DNA of 64,000 bases from Isoetes taiwanensis (GCA_021234155.1 JAJEKV010000099.1:304560-368559), one strand, 5' to 3'; shown: positions 22,540 to 32,554, counted from the first letter of the stretch. Translations and numbers: made by a program. Notes: generated from the letters alone by a model not told the origin.

Positions 22540-22945
22540 TACCCATTGCAGCATCCTTGAGGCACGACCTCATAGCCTTTCCAAGGCTTACACATGCGTC
22601 AACACACAACCTTCCGAAATCCTTCCAGAAAACCATTCGCCAGTCATAGTAAGATGAGTAATTTCGTTTCTTGAAGTCATGTGTGCAACTAACAAGCTTC
22701 CATCTTCAGATCTCTGCTCATCATCAGTAGGGTCCAAAAGGATCATATCCCTAATAAAACTTGCAAGATATAGCTGACACAAGGTCACACATGGCAATTC
22801 CAGCATCTGCAAGCGCAAATGATGCCCAATTTATAACAACACTCAAATCCCCTCCACCACATTGTAGAATCAATGCAAAAACATCTACTATTGTCTTAGG
22901 AAATGAATGCAAATCGATAGCCCCCGCGGAGATTTTATCTGATTG
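22540..22945 (-). pseudogene. exosome RNase PH-type subunit fragment (MTR3/RRP41-like)
   Basis: On the minus strand the frames give, in order, PKTIVDVFALILQCGGGDLS then INWASFALADAGIAMCDLVS (about 22920-22755), RDMILLDPTDDEQRSEDGSL then VAHMTSRNEITHLTMTGEW (22745-22640), and CVDACVSLGKAMRSCLKDAA (22610-22545). This is the C-terminal part of the RNase PH fold of plant exosome ring subunits, closest in my memory to MTR3/RRP41-like proteins that act in nuclear and cytoplasmic 3'-to-5' RNA decay. Two frameshifts, one near a possible degraded intron at 22745-22755, break it. The N-terminal half is missing or unrecognisable upstream. It is inside the CACTA, in the opposite orientation to the DsbA-like exons. 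Confidence 0.75.
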
Positions 22946-23699
22946 CCGGGGCGACTTTTAACATACCAATCGCCAGGACGACTTTTAACGTACCAATCAC
23001 TGATATTGTCCACCCAGCTTATGAAAAGGTTGTTCAAAGAAAAGGAATGCCGATTGCAAAAGAGCCTGGGAAGAGGCAAATCATGTTTCACATAAAGTTA
23101 TTCTTATGCTCGACTTGCAAAAGAGCCTGGGAAGAGATCCATGAGAGAGGCGAAGCGGCCTACCTGAATAATGCTGCAAACATGGTGTTTACGGCATTCA
23201 AACTTGAGAGATCAAGTTCCATGCCCAAACCATCAGGGTCGAGGTCCTTGCCCTGACAAGTTTTATATTTTGGTTCTCTATGAGAATATGAGGTGATAAA
23301 TAAGGAAAACAAACAGTTAGTTTCGGTTACCTCAAATCCAACAGAGTCATATTGCCTCCGCTTGTTCGGTCTGCGAGAGGATTCGAATGCAAAGAAAAAG
23401 TTGCTTTCTCTCGAAAAGCCTCTTCATACTGAGTATCGCCATAGCCTGTTCATGAAGAGAAGTTTCAGCAAAACGGTCAGAAAGTACTCACGATTTTTTT
23501 GCTTGCTCCAAGGATCCTTGAATGCCCGAAATGAAATGGATCAGAGATACCATCTGCATAAACTCTACCCGGCCAATCACTACCAAAAATTGCCGGAAAC
23601 AGATTTTCGTTGCTCCAACTATTTCGTTGCTGCAATCGAGCTCAAGAAAATACGTCCATTTTGGGACACAACAATGTTCTTACAGAAACTTTGTCGAAC
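22946..23699. other. CACTA interior with short local duplications
   Basis: CCAGGACGACTTTTAAC/CGGGGCGACTTTTAAC and GCAAAAGAGCCTGGGAAGAG each occur twice (about 22949/22976 and 23056/23113). A 138-codon plus-strand frame at 23293-23709 lacks any domain I recognise. It may hold remains of 5' exons of the exosome-subunit gene. Confidence 0.4.
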
Positions 23700-23700
23700 C

Positions 23701-23969
23701 CTAGCCTAGAAGCAGATCTGCCCCTGCGCTTTCCGAACATTCCTTCAATTCGGCTACCTCGTTAAATAACCCCACTGCTTCTGAACTATTAGGGTTCTTA
23801 TCTGGATGCAACCTGCCGCCACGATCTCTGCCGCTGGACCAATTAGGGCCACAATAATTTCCATACCTTGGAAAAAACTTCGAAAGAAATGCTTTGGCGC
23901 CGGAATGCCATGGAAACTTTGAATAGTATTGCACAAACTGCTGAAGCAAGCATCCGGCCGCATCAGCAC
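23701..23969 (-). pseudogene. phospholipase A2-like fragment fused in frame to a J-domain-like fragment
   Basis: The minus-strand frame 23949-23701 reads SKFPWHSGAKAFLSKFFPRY, then GNYCGPNWSSGRDRG, then LHPDKNPNSSEAVGLFNEV. The first part matches the N-terminal region of plant PLA2-family proteins, just before the calcium-binding and catalytic segment, which is absent. The second carries the HPD tripeptide and following helix of a DnaJ J-domain. The join is in frame at the glycines after GRDRG. Neither half could be functional. I know of no natural PLA2-J protein, so this looks like a chimera made by gene-fragment capture inside the CACTA. Confidence 0.6.
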
Positions 23970-24159
23970 TAAAGCACTAACTCTTCCACTCCAAATCTGT
24001 TTCCACTCTGATCACAAGAACATTAATTTTTTGCAAGAATGCCCAGAAATGCTATCCACGAGGCTTGCATGTTCAGCCCCTAAAATAAAAAGAGGGCTTT
24101 TGTTGTGAGCCCTTGGATGTTAGACCATTGAAAAAAAAAAGCTAAATGAACGACTAAGA

Positions 24160-24290
24160 AATGGTGCACTCTAGATGTACGCATTAGTACATCCATTCGA
24201 ATACGCCATGAAATCTTAGGAAAACCTTTGTGAAAAGCGTACAAAAACACAAAAAAAAACCCCTGTTATTATGCTACATATTTATGTTCG
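24160..24290 (+). repeat. dispersed repeat shared with 5915-6035
   Basis: Same orientation and order of motifs as the block at 5915-6035 (GCACTCTAGA, ATTAGTACA, CGTACAAAAACAC-like, CCCCTGTTATTATGCTA). Confidence 0.65.
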
Positions 24291-24814
24291 CTGGAATTAT
24301 TAAATCAATGACGTAATTCGTTGTGATTTTGTAGAATGCATTCAATCTGGTAGCAGCTTATAACCCCTGTCATAACTGCTTTGAGATGTATTAGCAGACC
24401 CGGCTTGGTCTTCATGCAAGTAAAATGAATGTCTTTAAGCGAAATTTCTCATTTTTGTTTTCTTTATTGTCTTGTCAGCTTGACATGGTGTCCTTTTTCT
24501 TTTTATTCAATGACAGTGTTTAATGGAGCAAGCCAGAGATTTCTTGGCATCCCAAGTCCAGTTTGTCGACATATTTATACAATATATAAAAGCATCTCAG
24601 CTGCATCCTGTACATTGTTCCAATAATTTCATCGTATCAATAAAATGACTATTCTTTCTATCAAGATTTGGTACATTGCAATGAATGTGGCACTTAATAG
24701 CTTTAAAGCTCCCAATTTGGTGCACTTCCTAATTGCAAATATAATTCAATTTTCCTTAATTGCACCCATCTCAACAGCAACGTAAGCAAAATCAATTAAA
24801 TGCTTCATGGAGAT

Positions 24815-25165
24815 TATAGTGACGAACTTTCTGACCATTACCCCGACGAAAAATCTGACACAAGTAATGACGAACACTGTAACGCTTTATCTGACGATTT
24901 TTGTGACGCTTCTTTTGACGCTTTTCCTGACAATATTTCTGACGATTGATTTGACACTGTTTCTGACACATAGCGTCAGAAAAAACGTCGAATTTCCTGA
25001 CGATTAACCGGACACATAGCGTCAGAAAAAGCGTCGAAATTTCTGACGATTTTTCTGATAACCAATCGTCAGATAATATTCGTCAGACAAATCGTCAACC
25101 AGTAGGCTCTGGACAGTTGCCTATTTTATGAAGACCATCTGACGATTTTTCTGACAAAAAATGCT
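24815..25165 (-). repeat. right subterminal repeat array (CTGACG words)
   Basis: Dense TCTGACGATTTTT, CTGACACTG and GTCAGAAAAA-CGTCGAAATT words, mostly inverted relative to the left array, with a patch of the opposite orientation near 25015-25100. These match the arrays expected beside CACTA ends. The 66-codon frame at 24807-25007 is only a translation of the array. Confidence 0.88.
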
Positions 25166-25180
25166 CATTCTCTTGTAGTG
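25137..25180 (-). repeat. right terminal inverted repeat of the CACTA
   Basis: Ends GCTCATTCTCTTGTAGTG, the reverse complement of the left end; followed by the second TCT target duplication at 25181-25183. Confidence 0.93.
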
Positions 25181-25183
25181 TCT

Positions 25184-25797
25184 TAGCTGAAAAAGACAAT
25201 CCTGATTTTGATAGTATCTGTATATCTTTGCTTGAGCATTTCCAGCAGATTAAAGACCGTGAAGAGCCATCTGATACTGCCAATGTTGTTATTGATAGAC
25301 GTCTGTCTAATAAATTTGCTCGTGGTAGAGGTCATGGTCGTCTGTTTCGTCGGCCACGTGTTGTATTTCCTCCATGCCCTCATTGTGGTAAAGCAAATCA
25401 TCCTATAATTAATTGTTTTCATAAACCTGACTATGATGCTAGATCTGATCGTGATAGATGCACTTATTGTCGTAAGTCTGGTCATCTTGAGGAAACATGT
25501 CATAAAAAGGCTTATGATGAAAAGCATGCTACAGCCATTACTCTTCCTAAGCATGCCAGTTGTGTCATGACAGATTATTCCAGAGTCTTCCATGTTTCTG
25601 ATTTTGCTAATTTTTTCATTAATTCTGGTGTTACTGCCCATATGGTTAGCTCTACTCAGTGGTTACAAAGTTATCATATTTTGACTGTCAAAAAGTTTGT
25701 TTATATGGCTGATCATGGTACACAAGAAGTTGTTGGTATTGGCAACATTGCTATTTCTACTATTGCAGGACCTCAGGTGTTGCTGAGAGTTAGCTAA
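25184..25797 (+). pseudogene. Copia gag C-terminus and protease
   Basis: The frame continues the gag interrupted at 7653: LAEKDNPDFDSICISLLEHF, then two CCHC zinc knuckles (CPHCGKANHPIINC and CTYCRKSGHLEETC) that would bind the RNA genome. A protease-like segment FFINSGVTAHM follows. Copia proteases have DSGAT or DSGAS here, so the catalytic Asp is replaced by Asn. The frame ends at 25797, inside what should be the GAG-pre-integrase spacer. Confidence 0.88.
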
Positions 25798-26760
25798 GAA
25801 TCTTATTTATGTGGCACAACTTGTTGATCTTGGTCTCAAGGTCACATTGATTAATGCACAGTGTAAGACCAAACAGAATAGAAAGCTTCTTACTGTAGCA
25901 CACAGACGTAATGATTTATGGGAACTTTCTATAGATGATAGTTTTGCATATGCTATTACCACTTCTAGTACCCCTGATAGTACGCTTTGGCCATTCCAAT
26001 TTTCAAAGGCTTTTAGAAATGGAATGTCATGCTGTTGTCCATGGTTTGTAATTACAGCCATATGCCAAATTGGGTGTTTGTCCATCATGTGCCTTGGGTA
26101 AGCTTCATTGTCAATCTTTTCCACATTTTGCCATTCGTGCTACACAAATTCTTGAATTGATATATTCTGATATTTGTGGTCCTTTTCCCGTCTCTTTTGG
26201 GGGTTCTTCTTATTTCTTATTATTCATTGATGATTACACAAGGTATGTCTTTACCTATTTATTGGAAAAGAAATCTGAAGTATTTGATATTTTTTAAAGC
26301 TTTCTGCAAACTTGTTGAAACTCAAATTGGCCTTCCTATAAAGATTTTACGTACTGATAATGGTGGTGAATATAAATCCAAAGCTTTTCAGGCTCTATGC
26401 ACAGAACATGATATTCACCATGAGTTTACTGTACCTGACACACCACAACAAAATGGTGTTTCTGAACGGACGAACCGCACTGTTTTGAATTCATCAAAAT
26501 CATCTCACTACATCTGCACTAAAATCTATTACTCCTGTTGAGGCTTGGACAGGTATAAAACCATCAGTTTCTCATTTGTGAATCTTTGCATGTATTGCTT
26601 ATGTACTTGTTTCTCATAAAGATCGCAAGAAACTTGACCCTAGAAGTCGAAAAGGTTATTTTATTAGATCTTACGATTCGAGAAGGCTTATAGGTTTTGA
26701 CCCGAGACATGTAAGGTGTCCATTAGTCATAGTGTTATCTTTGATGTATCGCAATGGGTG
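25798..26760 (+). pseudogene. Copia integrase, frameshifted
   Basis: The frames change at about 25800, 26050, 26290 and 26500. Recognisable pieces are the GAG-pre-integrase region (LIYVAQLVDLGLKVTLINAQ), CALGKLHCQSF, the catalytic core start ELIYSDICGPFPVSFGGSSY, LRTDNGGEYKSK with the second Asp, and QQNGVSERTNRTVL with the Glu. The D-D-E triad is therefore preserved, though spread over two frames. The HHCC zinc-binding region near 25990-26060 is scrambled. Confidence 0.85.
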
Positions 26761-27310
26761 GGGATGCAAACTCGTTAAATCATTTAGATAGTATTCTAAT
26801 TATTTTTCCGGATGATGATTTTACCAAGATAACTCGATGCTCATACTCCGGTTTGCATGTTGCTAACGGAAGTGAGAATGTAGAAGCACCCCATGCCAAT
26901 GTTGATGATTTTAATGACGTTGATGCTCTTGACAATTTTGTTGATGAAGTAATTCCAGATAATATTGAGCCTAATCCAGAGAATAGTCTAAGGCGACAAC
27001 TCGAACTTGGGTTCCTACTCGGAAGATTCTTGATTATGATGCCTCAATAATTTCTCGTGATCTGTTACATATGAGCAAGCTATCTCTTCACCAAATCATT
27101 GTGGAAAATTGCAATGCGGGATGAATATGATTCTTTGCTTTCTAAAGAAGTTAAAAGGGCCTTTATTAAGATTGAATATTGTCCTTCATATTTAATGCGT
27201 GCTAATATGTTTACAAAAGCACTTCCTGAGAAGCCATTATCTGAGCATAGAATTGCTTTGGGAGTTACACTAGCTCCCCTATGAGTATACTCATACTTGG
27301 AGGGAGCTCG
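26761..27310 (+). pseudogene. Copia linker and edges of RT/RNase H, internal deletion
   Basis: An acidic linker (26754-27050) is followed by MWKIAMRDEYDSLLSKEV, which is the very start of a Copia RT domain (W--AM--E--SL). It is joined at about 27150 directly to IKIEYCPSYLMRANMFTKAL, which is the end of RNase H (I-Y-PS---AD--TK-L). The whole RT catalytic core with its YVDD box, and most of RNase H, are absent. The join is in frame. Confidence 0.82.
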
Positions 27311-27459
27311 GGTTTTTTCCTTTTGATTCCCACAAAAGGTTTTTTTTACTCGAGCTAGAGATCAACTGCAGGGGGGACACATATTGCAGCATTATGCATT
27401 TGATCTCACCTTCAAAGGTACATGCTACTTATTTTGTTTTACAAAGAGACAAAGATTGT

Positions 27460-27467
27460 AGGGGGGA
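27460..27467 (+). promoter_or_regulatory. polypurine tract
   Basis: AGGGGGGA directly precedes the 3' LTR and would prime plus-strand DNA synthesis. Confidence 0.88.
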
Positions 27468-27675
27468 TGTTGGAATGTATTTATAATACATCCATACAAT
27501 CTTAGCTGTTGTCTATTGATAGTTCATTGTCTATTGATAGCTCATAGAGCTAAAAGCGTCTTTGCTTATTAGCCGTTCATTATTGTATATAAGAGCATGT
27601 ACCCTTCATGAATAATACATTCACTTTGGGATTATATTGCATGTCTCTCTTTCCTTGCATGTTATATTTCCAACA
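27468..27675 (+). repeat. 3' LTR of the Copia element
   Basis: 208 bp from TGTTGGAATG to TTTCCAACA. Relative to the 5' LTR it lacks 29 bp and differs at three bases. Followed by the TTGCC duplication at 27676-27680. Confidence 0.93.
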
Positions 27676-27680
27676 TTGCC

Positions 27681-28059
27681 TTGGACCGAGAAAGAAAGAA
27701 ATTTCGTCAATTAGAAATTATGCATGTGTGCCCATGCCACCAAAGGGCAATTTTTGCCAGTTTAAGTGCACGCCGGCTAAATGCATGCTTAGATATTTCA
27801 TCCCCTCCCGTGGATTGCATTGCCCGAGTTTTACTTCAATGCTGTGAATTGTGAATTGCTAGATTCTCTACTGTAGGTTGCTAAATTTTGTGGCTAAGGG
27901 TGCTTTCCCATGAACCAATATGAATGGACAAACCTGGATGGGAAGCCTGGATTCATAATTTCTATGTTCCCATGAACAGTAGACCTCAAAATCTGGCATC
28001 ACGAATCTAAGCCGATAGATCTGGCAGCAGAATCTATCAGCAAGAATCTGAGCCGGTGG
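27681..28059. other. unassigned flank after the Copia element
   Basis: No gene. AATCT-rich short words (CACGAATCTAAGCCG, AGAATCTGAGCCGGTGG) recur near 27995-28060, suggesting a degenerate local repeat. Confidence 0.35.
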
Positions 28060-28099
28060 AAGCAAACTCAGGACGTTCGTATATGGAGTCCGGGATCCG

Positions 28100-28310
28100 G
28101 TGTTTCTGGACAAATTACCTCGGGTGTTTCTGGACGTCCAGAAACAGCCAATGCATGCCCATCCACTGGTCCATGGATGCATTGATGTCCAGGACCCCCG
28201 AGGGTCCATGGATCCCGGCCATCTTGAACAACGCGGTTGAACCGCGCTGTTTTTTGTCCAGAAACACCACTGCTGTTTTTTGAAGGCGGGTTTTAACCGA
28301 GCAAAGCATC
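28100..28310. repeat. palindrome-rich region built on TGTTTCTGGAC
   Basis: 28125-28146 is a perfect 22-bp palindrome made of TGTTTCTGGAC and its reverse complement. Further copies of TGTTTCTGGAC (28101) and its inverse GTCCAGAAACA (28255) surround it. The core word continues in the minisatellite to the right. Confidence 0.85.
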
Positions 28311-28435
28311 ATACCGCCGCAAGTTCATTTGAGGTTGCTAGGTGCATTAAATCCGTGGTTATAATTGTATGCGCGCCAAATTCAAAGCGGGATTGCATTC
28401 GCCCACAGCGTGAGGAACCGATGAGTGTGGATATG

Positions 28436-29310
28436 GTGTTTCTGGCCATGCCAATGTGGTAGGTGTTTCAGGCCAATAGCCTAGTATTTCTGGCCATGGG
28501 TGTTTCTGGTCATGGGCTAAGTCTTTCCGGCCATAGGATATAAATGTTATGGAGGCATCCCATTGACATAGTGTAGATAAATATTGTGAATGACAAATTT
28601 GCAACCCAACATGGAGTTGCAGGGTTTTACATCTTGAGACATGTAATTGGAACATAATATCTAAAACATTGAGTTGCAATTCACAAGATCCCGATTGCAA
28701 CCAATTATTAATTATAAATCTCAATTGGAATTGATAACTTAATAATGTTAAGAACGTTGGACAATATCTAAAACATTGAATTGCAACTTTGAACATGTGG
28801 ATGCAACTCATTATTAAATAGAAATTTCAATAATGCAACTCATACATATGGTTTTGGCCAAGGACATGGTGTTTCTGGCCATAAGCATGGTGTTCTCGCC
28901 GTAGCGGTGGTGTTTACGGCCACAAGCATGGTGTTTACGGACAGAGGCATGGTGTTTTTGGCCACAAGCATGGTGTTTCCGGCCATCCATTGGTGTTTAC
29001 GCCGGCAATGGTGCCAGGAGGAATGGTGTTTACGGCGTGAGGCATGGTGTTTCCGCCACAAGCATGGTGTTTCTGGCCAGAGGCATGTGTTTATGGCCAA
29101 AGGCATGGTGTTTCTGGCAACCCACAACATCTCAATTGCAGCTTAATAATAATTAAAAATCTCAGCTGGAAATGACAACCTGAAAATGTATAGAATATTG
29201 AATTGTAACTTTCAAATCTCAAATGGAAATGATGATTTCATATTGTGTTGACTAAGGGTAAGGTGTTTCTAGCCAATGTTATGGTGTTTCTGGCTGGGCG
29301 TTTCTGGCCA
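28436..29310 (+). repeat. interspersed minisatellite (GGTGTTTCTGGCCA...GCAT)
   Basis: At least twenty copies of GGTGTTT(C/A)(T/C)GGCC followed by A-AAGCAT or AGAGGCAT, in three clusters (28436-28530, 28850-29125, 29265-29315), with AT-rich non-repeat DNA between them. The steps are about 24-27 bp in the middle cluster. The frames 28840-29130 (minus) and 28907-29146 (plus) are translations of the repeat. Confidence 0.88.
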
Positions 29311-29440
29311 TAACCATGGGTAATTTTGTTGTCAAGGGAGTAGTCTTAAATGCACTTGAAGTGGATCGAAACTAAATATTCTTTAAACATCAATGTCAAT
29401 GGTACGACAGCAATCATGACTACAATTTTAAATTTGAGGA

Positions 29441-29462
29441 AGGAAGGAAGGAAGGAAGGAAG
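29441..29462 (+). repeat. (GGAA)n tract, 3' tail of a minus-strand LINE
   Basis: Five to six GGAA units; on the minus strand these are TTCC units directly following a LINE 3' end (GTCCACGG boundary). An equivalent tract ends the LINE at 40964-45760. Confidence 0.8.
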
Positions 29463-30700
29463 GTATTTTTATCGTCCACGGAGACCAATCGGTCTATGGG
29501 ACCCAATACAAAAGCGCAGCAAGCGGATTACTACCCGGATTAAAAAATCCCCGCCCCGAAGGGTTTTCGAGGGAAAAACCGTGGCAGCAATCAGCCTACT
29601 GACAAACTGTTCCAATATACGAAATGCAAAAACACACAAATATATACACTCATGTATCGTACCCATAGTGCCCGATCGGCGAAAGCCGGTGAGGGGGCAA
29701 AGATGGGCTCGCCCAGATCCAAAGATTACCTCACAATATGCGACCCTAGGCACGCATCGGCGGTGTGTTCATCGGCAAATGTAGGGGCAAGTCCTACCGC
29801 ATTAAGCGAACGGGATCGCCCGGATCCGACTGAATCTCAGGCAACTCGAAAGTATGAGACTCATCCTCAATGGCACCCATTTGACAAAGACGACAGAGCC
29901 TGTCTGGCGGGGGCTCCCTAATCCACCGCCCCATCTCGTCTCGCGGAGATGGTGGGCACCTGGCAAAATGGAGGCAATGAGTCGCACTTTTTCGGGGGTA
30001 CTGGGAACGCAGTAGAGCTGCGGCCCCGAGCCAATGCGTGGGGTTGATGTGCTTCTTGTAATGGGTCGCGTTTTGACTGCTTTAGAGCGCCGGGGGGGTC
30101 CCAGCTTGCCAAGGAAGCAAGCGTCCGGTATTCCCGCAAGCTGTCACGATCGCCTCTGTGTCCACTTGCACGTATGCATTCCCACGCGCGTTCCATCTCT
30201 GGAACGAAGCGATCTCTCTTACCCCTCCAACGGGCCCGAGCGGCAAGCGGGCCATTGCCCGGGGTAAGAAGGTGCAAAGGAGCCGAGCATCACCCACATT
30301 AACCACTTTCTCAAAGTAGGCGATGTATCTATCAGGGCTACCACAGGCGGCAAGAATCCGGTTTCTGCGGCAGAGAGAACCGATAGGGGTGAAGGTTTCA
30401 CCCCAAGTGCCGTGCCAAAATGTCTTACTCTGCACTCCAAGTCATTCCAGTCGCCAAAGAGACGGTAGGGCCCCAAACCTCGACTTTCACGGCGAGGGCG
30501 GGCTCGACCGGCGCTTAAAAAGATGTGTGATGGCCCCAATTATAGAGAGCTGCAATCGGTGGTGATTTGTTGCATGGCATAAAAGCGCTCGGGCTGTTGT
30601 CAAGTAGCGGATGGGCGTCTCCCAACAGGCGAGGAGGGGAACTCCACCCCTAGGTACTTGTAGGTGGGTGTGACCTCCACTGGTCATCTTCAGGGGGGTG
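29463..30700 (-). mobile_element. LINE 3' fragment, minus strand, (TTCC)n-tailed family
   Basis: GC-rich DNA whose minus-strand frames carry LINE ORF2 C-terminal features in broken frames: TTARALLCHATN with alternative frame ERFYAMQQ (30687-30487), LFGDWNDLECRVRHFGTALG (30539-30400), and SVLSAAETGFLPP (about 30380). The 3' end GTCTCCGTGGACGATAAAAA before the tail matches that of the LINE at 40964-45760. The catalytic RT part is absent, so this is a 5'-truncated copy. Confidence 0.6.
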
Positions 30701-32215
30701 GCCCATCCTCATCATCATGGCGAATAGAGCCCATTCATAACAACATGAAATAACGTAATAACAAAGGCACTACCGGGGCTCCCGACTCGAAGGGATCAAC
30801 CGACGCCGGGGTCTCTAGATATCAGCGGGCGGAAGTATAACATGGCGTTGGGCGGCATAAGACAATGGCTAGGGTTGACCACTCCATCCGCCCCCTGCGG
30901 CACACTTTGCGGATAAATTTGAATCATGCTATGGCGTGCTTGTAGCCCTCCCGAGACGCAATCCCAAGGAATCACCCGCCGGGACTACTCCGGGTTACAT
31001 CTCCACTGGTCCGATGAGGCGGGTTAGAGAGGCGTCTCCTCCCCAGTATGATGGATCCACGGGTGTGCTAGAGGACACATCCGCACCCGACTTACTCTCC
31101 TAAATCTAAAGGTCAACTCACCAACTTCGTTCGAGCCGGGGCGGCCATCTATGACTCACGCCCGCAGGCCCGAGAGTGTCGGACCCATACCCGACCCACA
31201 CACGGTGACCGGCTATAAGCCTAGCACATTGTAGGAGTCTTGTAGCCGCCAGGCAAGACCCACCCCGATTCACCCCATCGGTGCTGAACCACATCATAGC
31301 ATCCCACAGTCCGTGAGCTCTTGTGCACAGGCCGCATATATTGGGTATTAAAGGGATCTAGGTAGAGACATCTCTAATTCCTAGGAAGCTTTTAGGCCTC
31401 TACCCCCCCTTTAATTCCCAATACACGGAAGAAGCAGAAAGAACTATTGTAACTATCATTCATGTATTCTAAACAATTCATAAAGAGAATTTAACCATCC
31501 CATCTACTCAAAGAAGTGTTAGCAGAAAAGAAACCTATCTATTGACTAACCGTGTCCCTGGCTAGAGCCATGGTCACGATAAGAGTCCATCTCTTGAAGT
31601 TGGTAGGTGATTGTTGACAAATCAAGGTTGGGCTGCTGGCTGCTGCTCCTCTTTAGTCCCAAATTCGAATTTGGGAGAGAAAATGGGGTAGGACCCCTTT
31701 CCTAGGGCAATGACAAGTCCTCTTGGCCAATCGATTTAGCTGGGTGCCCTTTATTGGTGCTTATTAGCTAATTTAACTTAATTACGTTAGTTAGGCCATA
31801 ATACTTTATAATTATTCATAATGAATTTATTAGCATGTATAAATAAAACCATTATGGTCGACCCTCACTTGGACCCTTAGGCCCAATTTGTCTTGGTGAC
31901 GTGTCCTGGGGTGTATACATTATCTGGTATGAATACTGGAATGTCACATAAGAAGCCCATTATTTTGTCGTTTTCAGTTTTGAAAAATCGCGTTAAGCTA
32001 TCTTGCGAGAACATCGAGCATTCCATACCACTACCTTTTACCCACGATGGACCTTTGCATGAGCAGTAAAAACTATATTTCTGAAAGACAGCGATTCATT
32101 AGTAGAAGTTCTCCAAAAAAATGCCAACTTTTACTCGGTTGCTATCACTTTCTCGTGACTTTATGGCTAACCAAGAACCTATTTCATACTAAGCGAGAAT
32201 TCCAAATTTCTCAAA
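30701..32215. other. unassigned, GC-rich then AT-rich
   Basis: 30701-31320 is GC-rich without open frames. A compositional break near 31330 is followed by AT-rich DNA. It may be more retroelement debris, but no motif could be named. Confidence 0.35.
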
Positions 32216-32554
32216 TTAATTAATTCTTGCATTAAAGCTACAGACATTCCCCCTTCCATGCTCTAACACGATCTTCATTTGGAAGGGTGTGATGATGCCC
32301 AATGTGAAAGGGACTCCCTCCTGATACAAGAACACATATTTTGGATGTAAATCAACCCACATCCTAACACTTGTGGCCACATTCTTGTGCAGCATCCACG
32401 TGTCGTGACCCGACACTTGGGACAAATTATATAAATCATCCATGGCTAAGAATGCATCTCTGTTCTTGGGGGCATTGGGATCCATCCTCTTTTCTATCTC
32501 CCATTGTTCCTCGTGTTGACGGAAGGCCTCTTGGGGAGTGTGGTTATGAAGCAA
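32216..32554 (-). pseudogene. MULE-type transposase fragment
   Basis: The 112-codon frame ends HKNVATSVRMWVDLHPKYVF, LYQEG, PFTLGIITPFQMKIVLEHG, then RGNVCSFNARIN. This is the segment before and at the first catalytic Asp of plant MULE-like transposases (pattern VR-WV----VF-YQE, PF-LGI-T--Q---L--HG, then a D-T-GTN motif). Here the Asp-Ala-Thr equivalent reads NAR, so the catalytic Asp is lost, and the frame stops at once. Probable N-terminal remains of the same gene lie upstream at 33407-32998 in other frames. Confidence 0.6.

Larger units (their letters stand above)
7654..25180. mobile_element. CACTA (CMC/EnSpm) DNA transposon carrying host-gene fragments
   Basis: The left end reads CACTACAAGAGAATGAG and the right end is its reverse complement. 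Similarity continues inward through TTTTTTGTCAGAAAAATCGTCAG, with 2 mismatches in about 43 positions. The flanks carry a TCT duplication (7651-7653 and 25181-25183), the 3-bp size typical of CACTA elements. Subterminal arrays of GTCAG/CTGAC words lie at both ends. At 17.5 kb it is long. No TNP2-type transposase was recognised, so I infer a non-autonomous element. The interior holds pieces of at least four unrelated plant genes on both strands plus a relic of a different transposase-like protein. Confidence 0.92.
2147..27675 (+). mobile_element. Ty1/Copia LTR retrotransposon, interrupted by nested DNA
   Basis: Ends are a 237-bp 5' LTR and a 208-bp 3' LTR, both beginning TGTTGG and ending CCAACA. 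They are flanked by TTGCC duplications, with a primer-binding site just inside the 5' LTR and a polypurine tract just before the 3' LTR. Ignoring a 29-bp indel, I count three substitutions between the LTRs, so the insertion is fairly young. Coding remains run gag, zinc knuckles, protease, integrase, then the edges of RT/RNase H. The integrase-before-RT order is diagnostic of Copia. A 17.5-kb CACTA transposon (7654-25180) and an unresolved block of about 4.3 kb interrupt gag. The element cannot be autonomous: frames are broken, the protease aspartate is replaced and most of RT is deleted. Confidence 0.93.

Noticed and set aside
28840-29146. Two opposite frames of 79 and 96 codons with repeat structure
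   Set aside because: Translations of the TGTTTCTGG minisatellite.
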